From: Streptomyces sp. WM6378
GTDB taxonomy: Bacteria; Actinomycetota; Actinomycetes; Streptomycetales; Streptomycetaceae
Reading direction: 5' to 3'
DNA: 22,917 bases
Assembly (NCBI RefSeq): GCF_001279695.1
Contig: NZ_LGDD01000045.1
Coordinates: 1-22,917 of the forward strand
Below are positions 1 to 8,258 of this stretch, piece by piece. Numbering within the stretch: the stretch's first letter is position 1; each line of letters starts with the position of its first letter. The notes beneath the pieces were generated by a model. It was given only the letters and a program-made list of their open reading frames with translations, was not told the DNA's origin and did no database searches. The translations under genes were made by a program, and so were the position numbers.

Positions 1-111
1 AAGCACGTGGCCACCGTCTCGGCGCACAACGAGTCGGCCGCCCTCAACGACCACTCCCTGTGGTCGAGTGCCGAGTCCCAGGCCGTCCAGTCGATCAGCG
101 TCACGCAGTAG
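1..111 (+). CDS. C-terminal end of an unidentified protein (partial)
   Basis: The window opens inside a reading frame whose last 36 codons are visible, ending in a TAG at 109-111. The visible tail is polar, rich in Ser, Ala, Asn and Gln, and contains no cysteine or recognisable motif. Codon third positions are almost all G or C, so it is very likely real coding sequence. The next gene starts about 78 bases downstream on the same strand with its own ribosome-binding site, so this gene is probably the preceding member of the same transcription unit as the M50 metallopeptidase. The family cannot be named from this tail; a secreted or precursor-type protein is possible but only a guess from context. 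Confidence 0.6.
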   Translation, partial: KHVATVSAHNESAALNDHSLWSSAESQAVQSISVTQ

Positions 112-189
112 CGACCGGCGCACCTACAGCACATCCGGCGGGCCGCGCGAGGGGAAGTGCACGGCCCGCCCCTGGGGGAGGACGCATCC

Positions 190-2073
190 ATGACGGTGCT
201 CGGAGACGGAGCCGCGGCGCGGTACGACCGGGGAACGCCAGTCCCCGGACCGGGGGGACTCCCGGTGATCCACGAGCAGGTCGCCTCGGATGGCCTGCCG
301 CCGGTCGGCATCACGGTCGAGATGCTGCCGGTGCCGCGGCTGAGCACCGGCTTGGAACTCCACGGGGTGTACCAGGGATCGGGATTCACCGAGCCCCGGT
401 ACATCGCACGCCGGGGAGACGGCCAGGTGGTCCAGCTGTCGCGGCTGCTCTACCTGGTCGCCTCGTCCATCGACGGCGCATCCGACATCGAGACGGTCTC
501 CCATCGGGTGAGCGCCCGGCACGGGCGCGAGGTCAGCAGTGAGAACGTCCGCTACCTGATCGAGCAGAAGCTCGACCCGCTGGGCGTCACGGTGCCGGAC
601 GGGCAACCGGACGACGAGATCCGTGCACCGCGCTCGGACCTGCTGCTCGCCCTCAAGGGCCACCGAGTGCTCTTCAATGAGCACCGGGTGGCGCGCATCG
701 CCCGCGCACTCACCTGGCTGCACCGCCCCGCGGCCATCGCGGTGATGCTGGCAGCGGCCGCCGCCATGGACCTCTGGCTGTTCGCCTTCTTCGGCGCCGT
801 CGAGCCGGTCCTTCAGGTGCTCGACCAGCCGGTGCTGCTCCTGGTGGTCTTCGTCCTCACCGTCGCTTCCCTCGTCTTTCACGAGTTCGGCCACGCATCG
901 GCCTGCAGATACGGAGGCGCCCGGCCTGGGTGCATCGGCTGCGGGCTCTTCCTCATCTGGCCATCGCTCTACGCCGACGTGACGGACGTCTACCGCATCG
1001 GCCGCGCGGGCAGGCTCCGCACCGACCTGGGCGGGGTGTACTTCAACGTCGTCTTCATGCTCGCCATGGCCGCGGCCTACTTCGGCACAGGCTGGACGTT
1101 CTTCCTCGCCGCGGTCTACCTCGGGCACTTCGAGATCCTGGAACAGCTGATGCCCGCCGTCCGCCTGGACGGCTACTACATCCTCGGTGACCTCGCCGGA
1201 GTGCCGGATCTCTACGGAAAGATCAAACCGATCCTGCTCAGCCTGGTCCCGGGGCACCGGGGGCGCGCCGCCCGGGCCGAGGTCGCGGGCCTCAAGCGGT
1301 CCGCCCGTGCGGTCGTCGCCACCTGGGTACTCACCATGGTGCCGCTCCTCGCCGCCGAACTGGGATACGCGCTGTGGAACCTGCCCCGGATCAGCACCAC
1401 CATGGCCCGCTCCCTGATCGACCAACTGGCCGGAACCGGCGCCGCGTTCGTGGACGGACAGATCGCCGCGGGCCTGGTGGGGGTCATCGGCTGCGTCATG
1501 CTGCTGTGCCCCATGGCCGGTGTCGTCTACCTGTCCGCGAAACTCGGGGGACGCGTCCTGCGCGCCGCCGTACATGCGACGGCGGGGAAGCCGCGGTTGC
1601 GGGCGGCGCTGTGCGCACTGGCCCTGGCCACCCTGGCCGGCCTGAGCTACGCATGGGTGTCCGGCCTGACCCCCGACCCGCTGCCGAAGCAGCCGCCGAT
1701 TGCGCCGATCCTGCAACCCGGGGTCTCCACGGCCGAGCCGCCGACCAGCCACGCCTCGTCCCCCCGCCCACACCGCCTCCACCCCTCAGCTACCAACAAG
1801 CCGTCCGTAAAACCCAGTTCGACGCCCACCGGCCCCGGCGGCCGCGCCACGGCCAGCCCGTCCGTCGGCCCCTCGAGGTCGCGGAGCCCCGCCGCCAAGA
1901 AGCCGTCACCGGCGCCCAGTTCCACTGCTTCCCAGGCGCCTCCGGTCAAGCCGTCCGGCGCCCCTGCCACACCGCTACCTTCCGCTTCATCGACTGCTTC
2001 CCCCACGCCGGCCAGTCCGGCGCCCTCGCCCAGTACCAGCCCCACGCATGCGCCGAGCCCGTCCATGACGTGA
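190..2073 (+). CDS. M50-type membrane zinc metallopeptidase with PqqD/RRE-like N-terminus
   Basis: A 627-residue polytopic membrane protein of the 'putative peptide zinc metalloprotease' group. The zinc motif HEFGH is at residues 231-235, inside a hydrophobic helix, and the third-ligand motif LDGYY (Asp327) follows about 95 residues later; both are hallmarks of family M50 intramembrane proteases. Residues about 48-130 look like the small winged PqqD/RRE fold that often binds peptides in peptide-maturation systems (inference from pattern). Hydrophobic segments cluster at about 175-230, 280-325, 380-405 and 430-510. The last ~120 residues are a Pro/Ser/Thr/Ala-rich tail, probably extracellular. 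The start is ATG 190 because GGGGGAGGA lies seven bases upstream; a GTG at 157 is in frame but less likely. The secreted protein at 2128 follows 54 bases later and is a candidate partner or substrate. The catalytic residues are present, so activity is plausible; the substrate is unknown. Confidence 0.85.
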   Translation: MTVLGDGAAARYDRGTPVPGPGGLPVIHEQVASDGLPPVGITVEMLPVPRLSTGLELHGVYQGSGFTEPRYIARRGDGQVVQLSRLLYLVASSIDGASDIETVSHRVSARHGREVSSENVRYLIEQKLDPLGVTVPDGQPDDEIRAPRSDLLLALKGHRVLFNEHRVARIARALTWLHRPAAIAVMLAAAAAMDLWLFAFFGAVEPVLQVLDQPVLLLVVFVLTVASLVFHEFGHASACRYGGARPGCIGCGLFLIWPSLYADVTDVYRIGRAGRLRTDLGGVYFNVVFMLAMAAAYFGTGWTFFLAAVYLGHFEILEQLMPAVRLDGYYILGDLAGVPDLYGKIKPILLSLVPGHRGRAARAEVAGLKRSARAVVATWVLTMVPLLAAELGYALWNLPRISTTMARSLIDQLAGTGAAFVDGQIAAGLVGVIGCVMLLCPMAGVVYLSAKLGGRVLRAAVHATAGKPRLRAALCALALATLAGLSYAWVSGLTPDPLPKQPPIAPILQPGVSTAEPPTSHASSPRPHRLHPSATNKPSVKPSSTPTGPGGRATASPSVGPSRSRSPAAKKPSPAPSSTASQAPPVKPSGAPATPLPSASSTASPTPASPAPSPSTSPTHAPSPSMT

Positions 2074-2127
2074 GCTCCGCGCGCTCCAGCCGACGCACGA
2101 CCCGACCCGTCGCATCAGGAGACCCAC

Positions 2128-2811
2128 GTGACCAACCATGCCGCTCCCGCCAAGAACCCGCTCGCCCAACGCCTCGTCCAGATCGTGGTGTTGGCCGCGG
2201 GAGTGGCGAGCGTCGCCGCGGCCGCACCGGCTCAGGCAAGCACTCCCACCACGAGTCCGGCACGAGGCGCCGTCGCCAACGACCACACCTTCACCCATGC
2301 CGACAATCTGCACCACACACAAGTGAAGGACTCCTTCACCGTGCGGCAGTTCGGTACGGTGAACTCAGCGGACGTCCGCAACCAGGCCCTCGCCGTTTCC
2401 GCGGGCTGCTCGGCCGACGCGCACTGCCGTTCGGTGGCCCTCTCGTTCCAGATCGTGACCCTGGCCGGCCACCCCACCCATCTCAACGCGCTCAATCGCA
2501 GCGACGCCGCCAACCAGGACTGCACCAGCTGCCAGACGCTCGCCGGGGCGTACCAGTTCGTCGTCGACACCCCGAAGCCGATCGCCCTGGGGCCGGACAC
2601 GCAGCGCAAACTGGCCGACGTCCACCGCAGGCTGGACGCCCTCGCGCGGTCGACGCTCCCCGCCGCCGATCTCAAGGAGCAGATCGACGCCTTGGCCGCC
2701 GAGTTGAGCGGCATCCTCTCCGACGCGGTCGCGGCCGCCCACGCCCCCGCGGCCGACGGCCACTCCGCCGTGACCGTGCACCGCCGACTCGACGGCTGGC
2801 CGGGCCACTGA
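2128..2811 (+). CDS. Secreted protein with CxxCQT motif, partner of the M50 peptidase
   Basis: A 227-residue protein starting at GTG 2128 with AGGAGA five bases upstream. Residues 1-37 form a signal peptide (hydrophobic core LVQIVVLAAGVASVAAAAP, AQA cleavage site). The mature part has paired cysteines: one pair in GCSADAHC, followed by a hydrophobic strand, and a second pair in DCTSCQTLAGAYQFVV. It ends in a charged helical region containing ADVHRRLDALARS. I recognise the layout (Asn-rich stretch, repeated Cys-pair plus hydrophobic strand, CxxCQT, then coiled helix) as an uncharacterised actinobacterial secreted family usually encoded beside M50 'peptide zinc metalloprotease' genes. The conserved neighbourhood suggests the membrane protease processes, anchors or exports it; that is inference. 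It shares the strand and probably the transcript of the protease. Confidence 0.8.
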   Translation: MTNHAAPAKNPLAQRLVQIVVLAAGVASVAAAAPAQASTPTTSPARGAVANDHTFTHADNLHHTQVKDSFTVRQFGTVNSADVRNQALAVSAGCSADAHCRSVALSFQIVTLAGHPTHLNALNRSDAANQDCTSCQTLAGAYQFVVDTPKPIALGPDTQRKLADVHRRLDALARSTLPAADLKEQIDALAAELSGILSDAVAAAHAPAADGHSAVTVHRRLDGWPGH

Positions 2812-2816
2812 CGGCT

Positions 2817-3095
2817 GCGCAAGCCGCAGGTGTTCCTGTTCGGTCACGGGCGCGATCAGCAGCGCGACATCTGCGCCGCCCATGCCCTGGGGCAGTTCGG
2901 AGAGTCGGCGGAGGACCAGTTGGGCGAGCGCATGGTGGGAGGGCAGCGCGGCGTGGGTCGCCTGCTGGTTGCGCAGCGCGCGGTGCCGGTCCGAGCCGGG
3001 CACTCTGCGGCGGCGCACCATGGAGTCGGCGGCGTGCCGCAGCAGGCCGAGCCTTCGCGCGTTGAGGGGGCGCCCGGCAAGGGCCGGATGATCGT
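2817..3095 (-). pseudogene. Unrecognised minus-strand coding remnant
   Basis: The minus strand between about 3095 and 2817 reads as about 90 codons with G or C at nearly every third position. It gives a helical, Arg/Leu-rich sequence including HALAQLVLRRLSELPQGM and GGADVALLIAPVTEQEHLRL. The frame stays open further but then runs antisense through the secreted-protein gene, and upstream it meets a plus-strand transposase start. No clear start codon with a ribosome-binding site or natural end is visible. It is best described as the middle of a truncated gene, family unknown. The opposite plus-strand frame is also open here but has poor codon composition. Confidence 0.3.
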
Positions 3096-3150
3096 GTCGC
3101 TGCTGTACCGGGTCACCCGCGCCCTGCTCGCCCTCCCCTTCAGCGCGGCG
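3088..3150 (+). pseudogene. Transposase/integrase N-terminal fragment
   Basis: About 20 codons from ATG 3088 (MIVSLLYRVTRALLALPFSA) match my memory of the N-terminus of integrase-core (rve) transposases common in Streptomyces, which begin with a very similar MIVSLLYQVTRKLLSVP-type sequence. After that the similarity stops, and the characteristic segment mentioning 'LVLRHENAVLRRQL' and the DDE core are absent. This is therefore a 5' stub left by deletion. It abuts the unrecognised minus-strand remnant, consistent with an insertion and later decay at this point. Confidence 0.4.
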
Positions 3151-4033
3151 GGCGGGCACAGGGCGAGACTTGTCTCTGAGTTCCCTCTGAATCGTACCGA
3201 AGGCGGCTGGTGGGGCTGTTCCAGAAGGTAGACAGCTAGCTACCCGTCACCGCAGTCCGTCTCATCTGCAGGAGCCTGATGACCACCACGTTCGCCAACC
3301 GGCACGTATGCGTGCGGCGGCAGCGCCGCAGTCCGTGGCTTTCCTGGCGAGGCTGGTGATGTGGGGCGACGGAGCCAGAAAGGGGAGTGCACGCGTTCTG
3401 GAGGAGCGACACGGGCAGGGCTCTCAGCCCGGTGAGCCAGCTCACTGCTGGGGAGGCATCACCGGGCTCTTGGCCAACTGCCTCTGCGCAGTCTTACTTG
3501 CCCGCAGCGCGCGCAAGCCCCTCCGACATCGCCACGCCCGTGGTCCTGAAGACGGAGTTCTTCACCCTGCGCCCAGGCCCCGGGGTGGTGTGTCGGTGTT
3601 GCCCGTCCGTTGCGCTCCGCAGGACCGGCTCTTGTTGTTACCGCCGGCCACGGTCTGGCCGTTGCTGCTTCCAGTAGTGCCGCACGCGGTGCTCACGTCC
3701 GCACACCGCACTGGGGCAGAGACGTCAACATGTGCGCCTCGCCTACCTGTATTGGCTCCTTCGTCGCGATGGTTGACGGCCGTGCCATGGCAGCCGTGGT
3801 CGAAGGCGGCGGCGCACGGCACTGGCTGGGGTGACAGAGCGGTTGCGGAGTTCTCGTGGTTTGGCCCGACGGCCGGGGGTGGCCGAGCACCAGGATTCCC
3901 GCGTTATGGACCATGAGACAGTGCGCGGGGTCATTCCCGTCTGGCAACGAGCGCCCCCTCACGACCGCTGGCTGGGCCGCATCCCAACTTGTCCTCCTCC
4001 CGCGTCGACCACCAATCTAGAAGGAGCCCCTCT
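3151..4033. other. Gene-poor stretch
   Basis: Nearly 900 bases without a convincing gene. Several open frames exist on both strands but show no consistent G/C third-position bias, no good ribosome-binding site and no family motif. The GC content is lower and more even than in the flanking genes, which suggests decayed sequence. The last 60 bases hold the leader and ribosome-binding site of the DUF2231 gene. Confidence 0.5.
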
Positions 4034-4552
4034 GTGGGACTCGACCTGATCAACGGCATCCCCGCGCACGTCCTGTTCGTGCACGTCGTCGTGGTCCTGG
4101 TACCCCTCACCGCTCTCGCGGTGGTCCTGTGTGCCGCTCTTCCCTCGGTCATGCGCCGGTTCGGGCTTGCGCTGCCGGCTCTCGCCCTGGTGTCTTTGGT
4201 CAGCGTGCCGCTGACGACCAATGCCGGTGAATGGCTGGAGCGGCACGTGGACCGCAATGCCCTGGTCCGTAAACACACCGAACTCGGCGACGAACTGCTG
4301 CCCTGGGCCATCGCGCTCTTCCTGGTGTCCACGGCCGTGTGGTGGTTCTACCGCCGCGCCGCCCACCGCGCAGCCGAGGGGGCGCAGTCCACCGGCACCG
4401 AGGTGGCCACACCGTTGCGCATCGCGGCCGCAGTACTGTCCCTGATCATCGGCGTGGGCGCAGGCGCGCAGGTCTACCGGATCGGCGATTCCGGCGCCAA
4501 AGCCGCCTGGCACGACGGCTACTCCGCCACCGCCCACCCCGACCGCCACTGA
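4034..4552 (+). CDS. DUF2231-family membrane protein
   Basis: A 172-residue membrane protein. The start is GTG 4034: GAAGGAG sits seven bases upstream, and the family-typical N-terminus (GLDLINGIPAHVLFVHVVVV) begins right there. The family signature 'G.P.H....H' is visible at about residues 8-16, followed by four hydrophobic segments at about 15-36, 40-60, 92-110 and 133-150. The segment between helices two and three (GEWLERHVDRNALVRKHTEL) is the polar loop typical of DUF2231. The role of the family is not established; some members carry haem-like or redox associations, which I cannot confirm here. It stands alone between degraded stretches and appears intact. Confidence 0.8.
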   Translation: MGLDLINGIPAHVLFVHVVVVLVPLTALAVVLCAALPSVMRRFGLALPALALVSLVSVPLTTNAGEWLERHVDRNALVRKHTELGDELLPWAIALFLVSTAVWWFYRRAAHRAAEGAQSTGTEVATPLRIAAAVLSLIIGVGAGAQVYRIGDSGAKAAWHDGYSATAHPDRH

Positions 4553-4630
4553 CCTTGTGGGGCTCGAAAAATCATCGCTTCAGCTCAAGCCGCGTATCGG
4601 TACTCATTGCGGGTACCAGAGCCCGATCGA

Positions 4631-4843
4631 CTACGAACGAGACACCAGGCCGACTCCGCCGTGGAGTTGGCCGCCTGAAAGATCTCCACGATGCGAGGGG
4701 ATTGACACAGCCATGGTGACCGTCGCCGCACTGACGGCTGGCACAGCAGCCTGCGGTACAGCTGCAGCCTGCCCACGTAGTTCAGCGATCTGATCCCGCG
4801 CAGCGGCCTCCCGCTGCACCAGCTCCTCAAGCCACGACACCAT
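4631..4843 (-). pseudogene. Short coiled-coil ORF, probably the truncated start of a longer gene
   Basis: From ATG 4843 on the minus strand, preceded by GGGAGG at a good distance, about 25 codons read as a charged helix (MVSWLEELVQREAAARDQIA, then ELRGQ). They resemble the N-terminus of small coiled-coil proteins seen near Streptomyces mobile elements. After residue 25 the sequence turns into low-complexity Ala/Val/Pro and then shows no helical pattern until the stop at 4631. I read this as a genuine start followed by a deletion or frameshift. The true family is uncertain. Confidence 0.3.
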
Positions 4844-4942
4844 CGCCGCCTCCCAGCTCCGAACCCTGGACACGCCGATCCGGCGAACGATCGCCAGCAG
4901 CAACAACCCACCACGACGATCTCACGCAGGGAGAGCTACACC

Positions 4943-4954
4943 CGATTCGAATCG
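4943..4954. repeat. 12-bp perfect palindrome
   Basis: CGATTCGAATCG is a perfect palindrome in the gap between the coiled-coil remnant and the STAND ATPase gene. It could be a protein-binding site, but a 12-bp palindrome can arise by chance and nothing else marks it. Confidence 0.4.
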
Positions 4955-4956
4955 CT

Positions 4957-4982
4957 GGAGGCGGAGGCGGAGGCGGAGGCGG
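4957..4982. repeat. Hexanucleotide tandem repeat (GGAGGC)n
   Basis: Four copies of GGAGGC plus two bases, directly after the 12-bp palindrome and 35 bases from the end of the STAND ATPase gene. It is not inside a supported gene. Such repeats change length by slippage. Confidence 0.8.
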
Positions 4983-4994
4983 TCTGTTCCACCT

Positions 4995-5015
4995 CACTCG
5001 GGACGGCCCGGAGTG
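4995..5015 (-). terminator. Weak hairpin after the phosphatase-ATPase operon
   Basis: CACTCGGG and CCGGAGTG form a stem of five pairs, a mismatch and two further pairs around a five-base loop, directly after the TAG at 5017-5019. Its position suits a terminator for the minus-strand operon, but the stem is short and there is no T run. Confidence 0.3.
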
Positions 5016-5016
5016 C

Positions 5017-7113
5017 CTATCGAGTCAGGGGGGTACTGGGTGGGGTGAGCGGGTCGGTGGCGTTCTGGTCGGTGTGGTGGCCGTCGTGGAACGCGGTGGC
5101 GTATGCGTCGTCGCCGAGGGCGTGCCGGGCCTGCTGCTCGCAGGAGTCCCGGGCGGCGGTCCATTCGGTGACCCCGATCTGCGGGTGGCCGAGGTTGTCC
5201 CAGAGCTGCTGGGCCAGGCCGAGCAGGTGGGCGGTGTCCCGGGCGCGGCCGTCCGCTGCGGCCGCCACGGCGAGTACGTCCAGGGCCATGGCCATCCCCA
5301 GCGGGTCCTGCAGCCGCCGTTTGACGGCCCAGCACGCCCGGGCATGGCCGAGGGCCACCGCAGGGCGGCCGCGCGCCAGCTCGGCGCGTGCGCACATGAA
5401 GTCACCGAAGGCGCGCAGCCACTGCTCGCCCTGCCGGTCGCAGTCGGCGCGCATGTGGTCGAGCAGGGCGACGGCCTCGTCGATGTGGCCGTCCGTGATG
5501 TGTGCCAGGGCACGGACGAGTGCGGCCGCCAGCGGGGGATGAGCCAGCCGGTCGCACCGGTGCCGTTCGAGGACACCCCGCGCCAGGGGAACGGCGCGGA
5601 CGACGTCGCCGCACATGACAGCGCAGAGCGCGTCGATGGAACGGGCGCGTTCGGCCCCTTCGGCGTCGCCGAACCGGGCGGCCGTCGCGGCCATTTCGGG
5701 GACCCGGGTACCGGCTTCGTGGGGATCGCCGAGGGAGATGAGGACCAGGGCCTCGGCCCATAGCGCCCTGAAGCGTTCCAGGGACGGCTCGCCGTCCGCG
5801 GCCAGGGCGCGCTGCAAGTAGTGTCGGCCTTCCTTGTCGAATCCGCACGCGTGCCAGAAGAACCACAGGTTTCCCGACAGCTCCAGCGCGCTGTGCTCCT
5901 CGGGCCGGGACAGAGCGAACTCCAGGGCGGCGCGCAGGTTGTCGTGCTCGGCGGTTGCACGGTTGCGCAGCGCCACCTGGCAGGGTCCGAGCCAGGCGGC
6001 GTCCGCCCGGCGGGTGAACTCCCGGTAGTACGCGAGGTGCCGGCGCTGCAACTGTTCCTCCTCGCCCAGTTCGCGCAGCCAGTGCGCGCCGTATTCGCGC
6101 AGGGTGTCCAGCATCCGGAACCGTTCCGTGCCGTCGGCGGTCGGCTGCCACGTGGCGAGGGAGTTGTCCACCAGCGTGCTGAGGAGCCGGCGGATGTTTT
6201 CTTCGGGCAGGTGCTCGTCGGAGCACACCGCCGCGGCCGCCTCGGTATCGAAACTCCCGGCGAAGACCGACAGCCGTGCCCACAGCAGCCGTTCGGCCGG
6301 TGTGCACAGTTCATGGCTCCAGCCGATCGCGGTGCGCAGCGCCTGGTGCCAGGGCGGATCCACCTCCCGCGCCCCGTCGGCCGCGTGCAGGACGTCGAAC
6401 CGGTCTGTCAGACGCCCGACCAGCTCGGCCACGGGGATCTCGGCCAGCCGCGCCGCGGCGAGCTCGATGGCCAGTGGCAGCCCGTCAAGGATCCGGCACA
6501 GGTGCACCACATGGGGCGCGTTGGCGGCGGACACGGTGAAGCCGGGCGCGGCGTCGGCGGCTCGCTGGGCCAGCAGCGTCACCGCCGCCGAGCCGGCAGT
6601 GTCCTGGTCGCGGCGGGGAACCGGCAACGGGTCGACGGTGAAGGCCTCTTCCACCGTAAGTCCCAGCCGCCGACGGCTGGTGGCCAGGATCCGCAGTCCC
6701 GGTGCGGCCCGCAGCAGCACTTCGGCGGCCATCGCGCAGGCATCCGTGAGGTGTTCGCAGGTGTCGAGCACCAGCAGCAGGTCCCGGTCGGCCAGGTATT
6801 CCGTGACCACGTCGAGCATGGGGCGGGTGGTCTGGTCGGCCAGCGGCAGCGCCTCCGCGATCGCGTGAGCCACCAGCGCCCCTTCCCGCAGCCCGGCCAG
6901 CTCCACCCACCATGCTCCGTCGGCGAATCCGGGCTGTTGCTGAAGTGCCGTCTCCAGGGCCAGCCGAGTCTTGCCCACCCCTCCCACACCGGTCAGCGTC
7001 ACCAGTCGCGAACGTTGGCACAGCCGTGCCAGCTGAGCCAGCTCCGAGTGGCGTCCGACCAGCGCGGCGGTCTGCGCCGGCAGCCTCCCCAGCTGCTGCC
7101 CGGACTGTGTCAT
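5017..7113 (-). CDS. STAND (NB-ARC) ATPase with TPR-like C-terminus, lacking an HTH output domain
   Basis: A 698-residue signal-transduction ATPase. The P-loop GVGGVGKT is at residues 42-49, Walker B (DLLLVLDTCEHL) lies near 112-123, and a sensor-type LATSRRRLGL follows; this is the NB-ARC/AAA16-like core of large LuxR-type and SARP-type regulators. A GLPLAIELAAARLAEIP segment and a winged-helix region come next, then helical repeats from about residue 370 to the end. Relatives normally end in a LuxR HTH. Here the protein stops after HALGDDAYATAFHDG and a short polar tail, and no HTH is readable in any frame downstream. The start is ATG 7113: GAGGAGA lies eight bases upstream, and that ATG overlaps the stop of the phosphatase gene (ATGA), implying coupled translation. 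Without its own DNA-binding domain it probably acts through a partner, perhaps as an ATP-driven switch controlled by the phosphatase; this is inference. Confidence 0.85.
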   Translation of the reverse strand: MTQSGQQLGRLPAQTAALVGRHSELAQLARLCQRSRLVTLTGVGGVGKTRLALETALQQQPGFADGAWWVELAGLREGALVAHAIAEALPLADQTTRPMLDVVTEYLADRDLLLVLDTCEHLTDACAMAAEVLLRAAPGLRILATSRRRLGLTVEEAFTVDPLPVPRRDQDTAGSAAVTLLAQRAADAAPGFTVSAANAPHVVHLCRILDGLPLAIELAAARLAEIPVAELVGRLTDRFDVLHAADGAREVDPPWHQALRTAIGWSHELCTPAERLLWARLSVFAGSFDTEAAAAVCSDEHLPEENIRRLLSTLVDNSLATWQPTADGTERFRMLDTLREYGAHWLRELGEEEQLQRRHLAYYREFTRRADAAWLGPCQVALRNRATAEHDNLRAALEFALSRPEEHSALELSGNLWFFWHACGFDKEGRHYLQRALAADGEPSLERFRALWAEALVLISLGDPHEAGTRVPEMAATAARFGDAEGAERARSIDALCAVMCGDVVRAVPLARGVLERHRCDRLAHPPLAAALVRALAHITDGHIDEAVALLDHMRADCDRQGEQWLRAFGDFMCARAELARGRPAVALGHARACWAVKRRLQDPLGMAMALDVLAVAAAADGRARDTAHLLGLAQQLWDNLGHPQIGVTEWTAARDSCEQQARHALGDDAYATAFHDGHHTDQNATDPLTPPSTPLTR

Positions 7114-8258
7114 GGCCGTGTCTCCTCGGCTCGTACCGGTGCGGAATCGGAAAGGGGAGCGCTTGCGGCTCGTGTACCGAGCGCGGGTACGTCTCCTTTG
7201 GGCCCGCGCGCTCCTGCCACCGGGTCCGTGCGCGCCGGGGCGCGCGGTTCGCAGATCACCAGGGCCAGATCGTCCTGGATCGCGCCGCCTGTGTGCGTGG
7301 CGACCAGAGAGACCAGGGCATCGAGCGATTCCCCCAGCAGGGGTTGGCACAGCGCCCACCGGACCCGTTCGTCCAAGGTGAACATCGTCCCGTTCACATC
7401 CCTCGCCTCGCTCAGCCCGTCGGTGTAGAGCAGCAGCCGTTCACCCGCCCCGAGCCGGACCCGTTGCAGGCGCGGCAGAGGACGCAGCCCCAGAGGGGGC
7501 GAACGTCGGCTCGGCGCGAGCACCTCGGCCCGGTGCCCGACCCGCAGCGGGGCAGGGTGTCCGCAGTTCACCAGCCGCACCTCGCCCGGTACGAACTCGG
7601 CCAGCACCACCGTGACGAAGTCCTCCGAGCCAAGCTCGGGGTTGATCCGGGTGTCGAGGTAGGCGGCCAGATCCACCAGCGCGGGGGTGATGTAGGCGCC
7701 GTCGCGGAAGGCGCTGACCGTGGCCGCGCACAGCAAGGCTGCCTCGGGTCCGTGGCCGCGCACGTCACCGATCACCACGCGCAGCCCGTACGGCGAATGC
7801 GCCAGATCGTAGAAGTCGCCGCTGAGACCGCTGTGATCGGCGGCGTGGTGCCGCGAGGTGATGCCCACGCCGCCGACTTCCAGAGCCAGCGGACGCAGCA
7901 CTGCGTTCTGTGACTGCTGCAGGGCACGGAGCAGTTCGGCCTCCCGCCCGACGCGACGGTCCGCCCCGTACACGGCGGCGCCACCACCGGCGATCACGAC
8001 GAGGCAGTGGAAGACGGTGACGAGCGGGGAGACTGCGCCGTGGCACACGTCGATCGCCGCGGCGAGCCCGACGGACCAGAGCGCGATGGCTGCGGTGGGG
8101 CGCGGACCCAGCCGCGCGCCGGCCAGGACGGGACCGACGAGCAGCATGCCGGGCACCGGCCGCCAGCCCGTCACCACGGCAGCTGCGGTGACCAGGACTC
8201 CGCCGGTAAGGATCACCGGTATCCGGCTCGGCGTCCCGAGCCGCCGCAGAGTTGTCAA
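7110..8258 (-). CDS. Membrane-bound SpoIIE/PP2C-type serine phosphatase
   Basis: A 382-residue protein. Residues about 12-98 contain four to five hydrophobic helices. A linker coil (REAELLRALQQSQNAVLRPL) leads into a PP2C/SpoIIE domain with the expected metal-binding motifs: GDFYD at 147-151, GDVRGHG at 164-170, the later NCGHPAPL, LLLYTDGLSEAR and QDDLALVI. All the acidic ligands appear present. Such enzymes dephosphorylate anti-sigma-factor antagonists or related partners. The N-terminal sensor region before the phosphatase domain is short, with no PAS or GAF domain. The start is taken as TTG 8258, the only candidate that keeps the first helix, with GAGGGGGG upstream; this is less certain than the rest. 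It is first in a two-gene operon: its TGA overlaps the ATG of the STAND ATPase gene. Confidence 0.85.
   Translation of the reverse strand: MTTLRRLGTPSRIPVILTGGVLVTAAAVVTGWRPVPGMLLVGPVLAGARLGPRPTAAIALWSVGLAAAIDVCHGAVSPLVTVFHCLVVIAGGGAAVYGADRRVGREAELLRALQQSQNAVLRPLALEVGGVGITSRHHAADHSGLSGDFYDLAHSPYGLRVVIGDVRGHGPEAALLCAATVSAFRDGAYITPALVDLAAYLDTRINPELGSEDFVTVVLAEFVPGEVRLVNCGHPAPLRVGHRAEVLAPSRRSPPLGLRPLPRLQRVRLGAGERLLLYTDGLSEARDVNGTMFTLDERVRWALCQPLLGESLDALVSLVATHTGGAIQDDLALVICEPRAPARTDPVAGARGPKGDVPALGTRAASAPLSDSAPVRAEETRP

Noticed and set aside
124..1782. Long minus-strand open frame antisense to the M50 peptidase
   Set aside because: The plus-strand frame has HEFGH and LDGYY motifs, membrane helices and a good ribosome-binding site. 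The antisense frame is Arg/Gly/Asp-rich low-quality translation, typical of high-GC shadows.
2830..3087. Plus-strand frame before the transposase fragment
   Set aside because: Codon composition is poor compared with the minus strand; only the part from 3088 shows family similarity.
4943..4982. Palindrome plus GGAGGC repeats as a replication or attachment site
   Set aside because: No integrase, replication gene or second copy of the palindrome is nearby; the repeats look like simple slippage.
7110..7359. N-terminal extension of the STAND ATPase into the phosphatase gene
   Set aside because: The ATG at 7113 has a strong ribosome-binding site. The extension would be out-of-frame translation of the phosphatase C-terminus.
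5821..7428. Long plus-strand open frame antisense to the STAND ATPase
   Set aside because: The minus strand has the P-loop, Walker B and helical repeats. The plus-strand product is Gln/Arg/Gly-rich without any motif.
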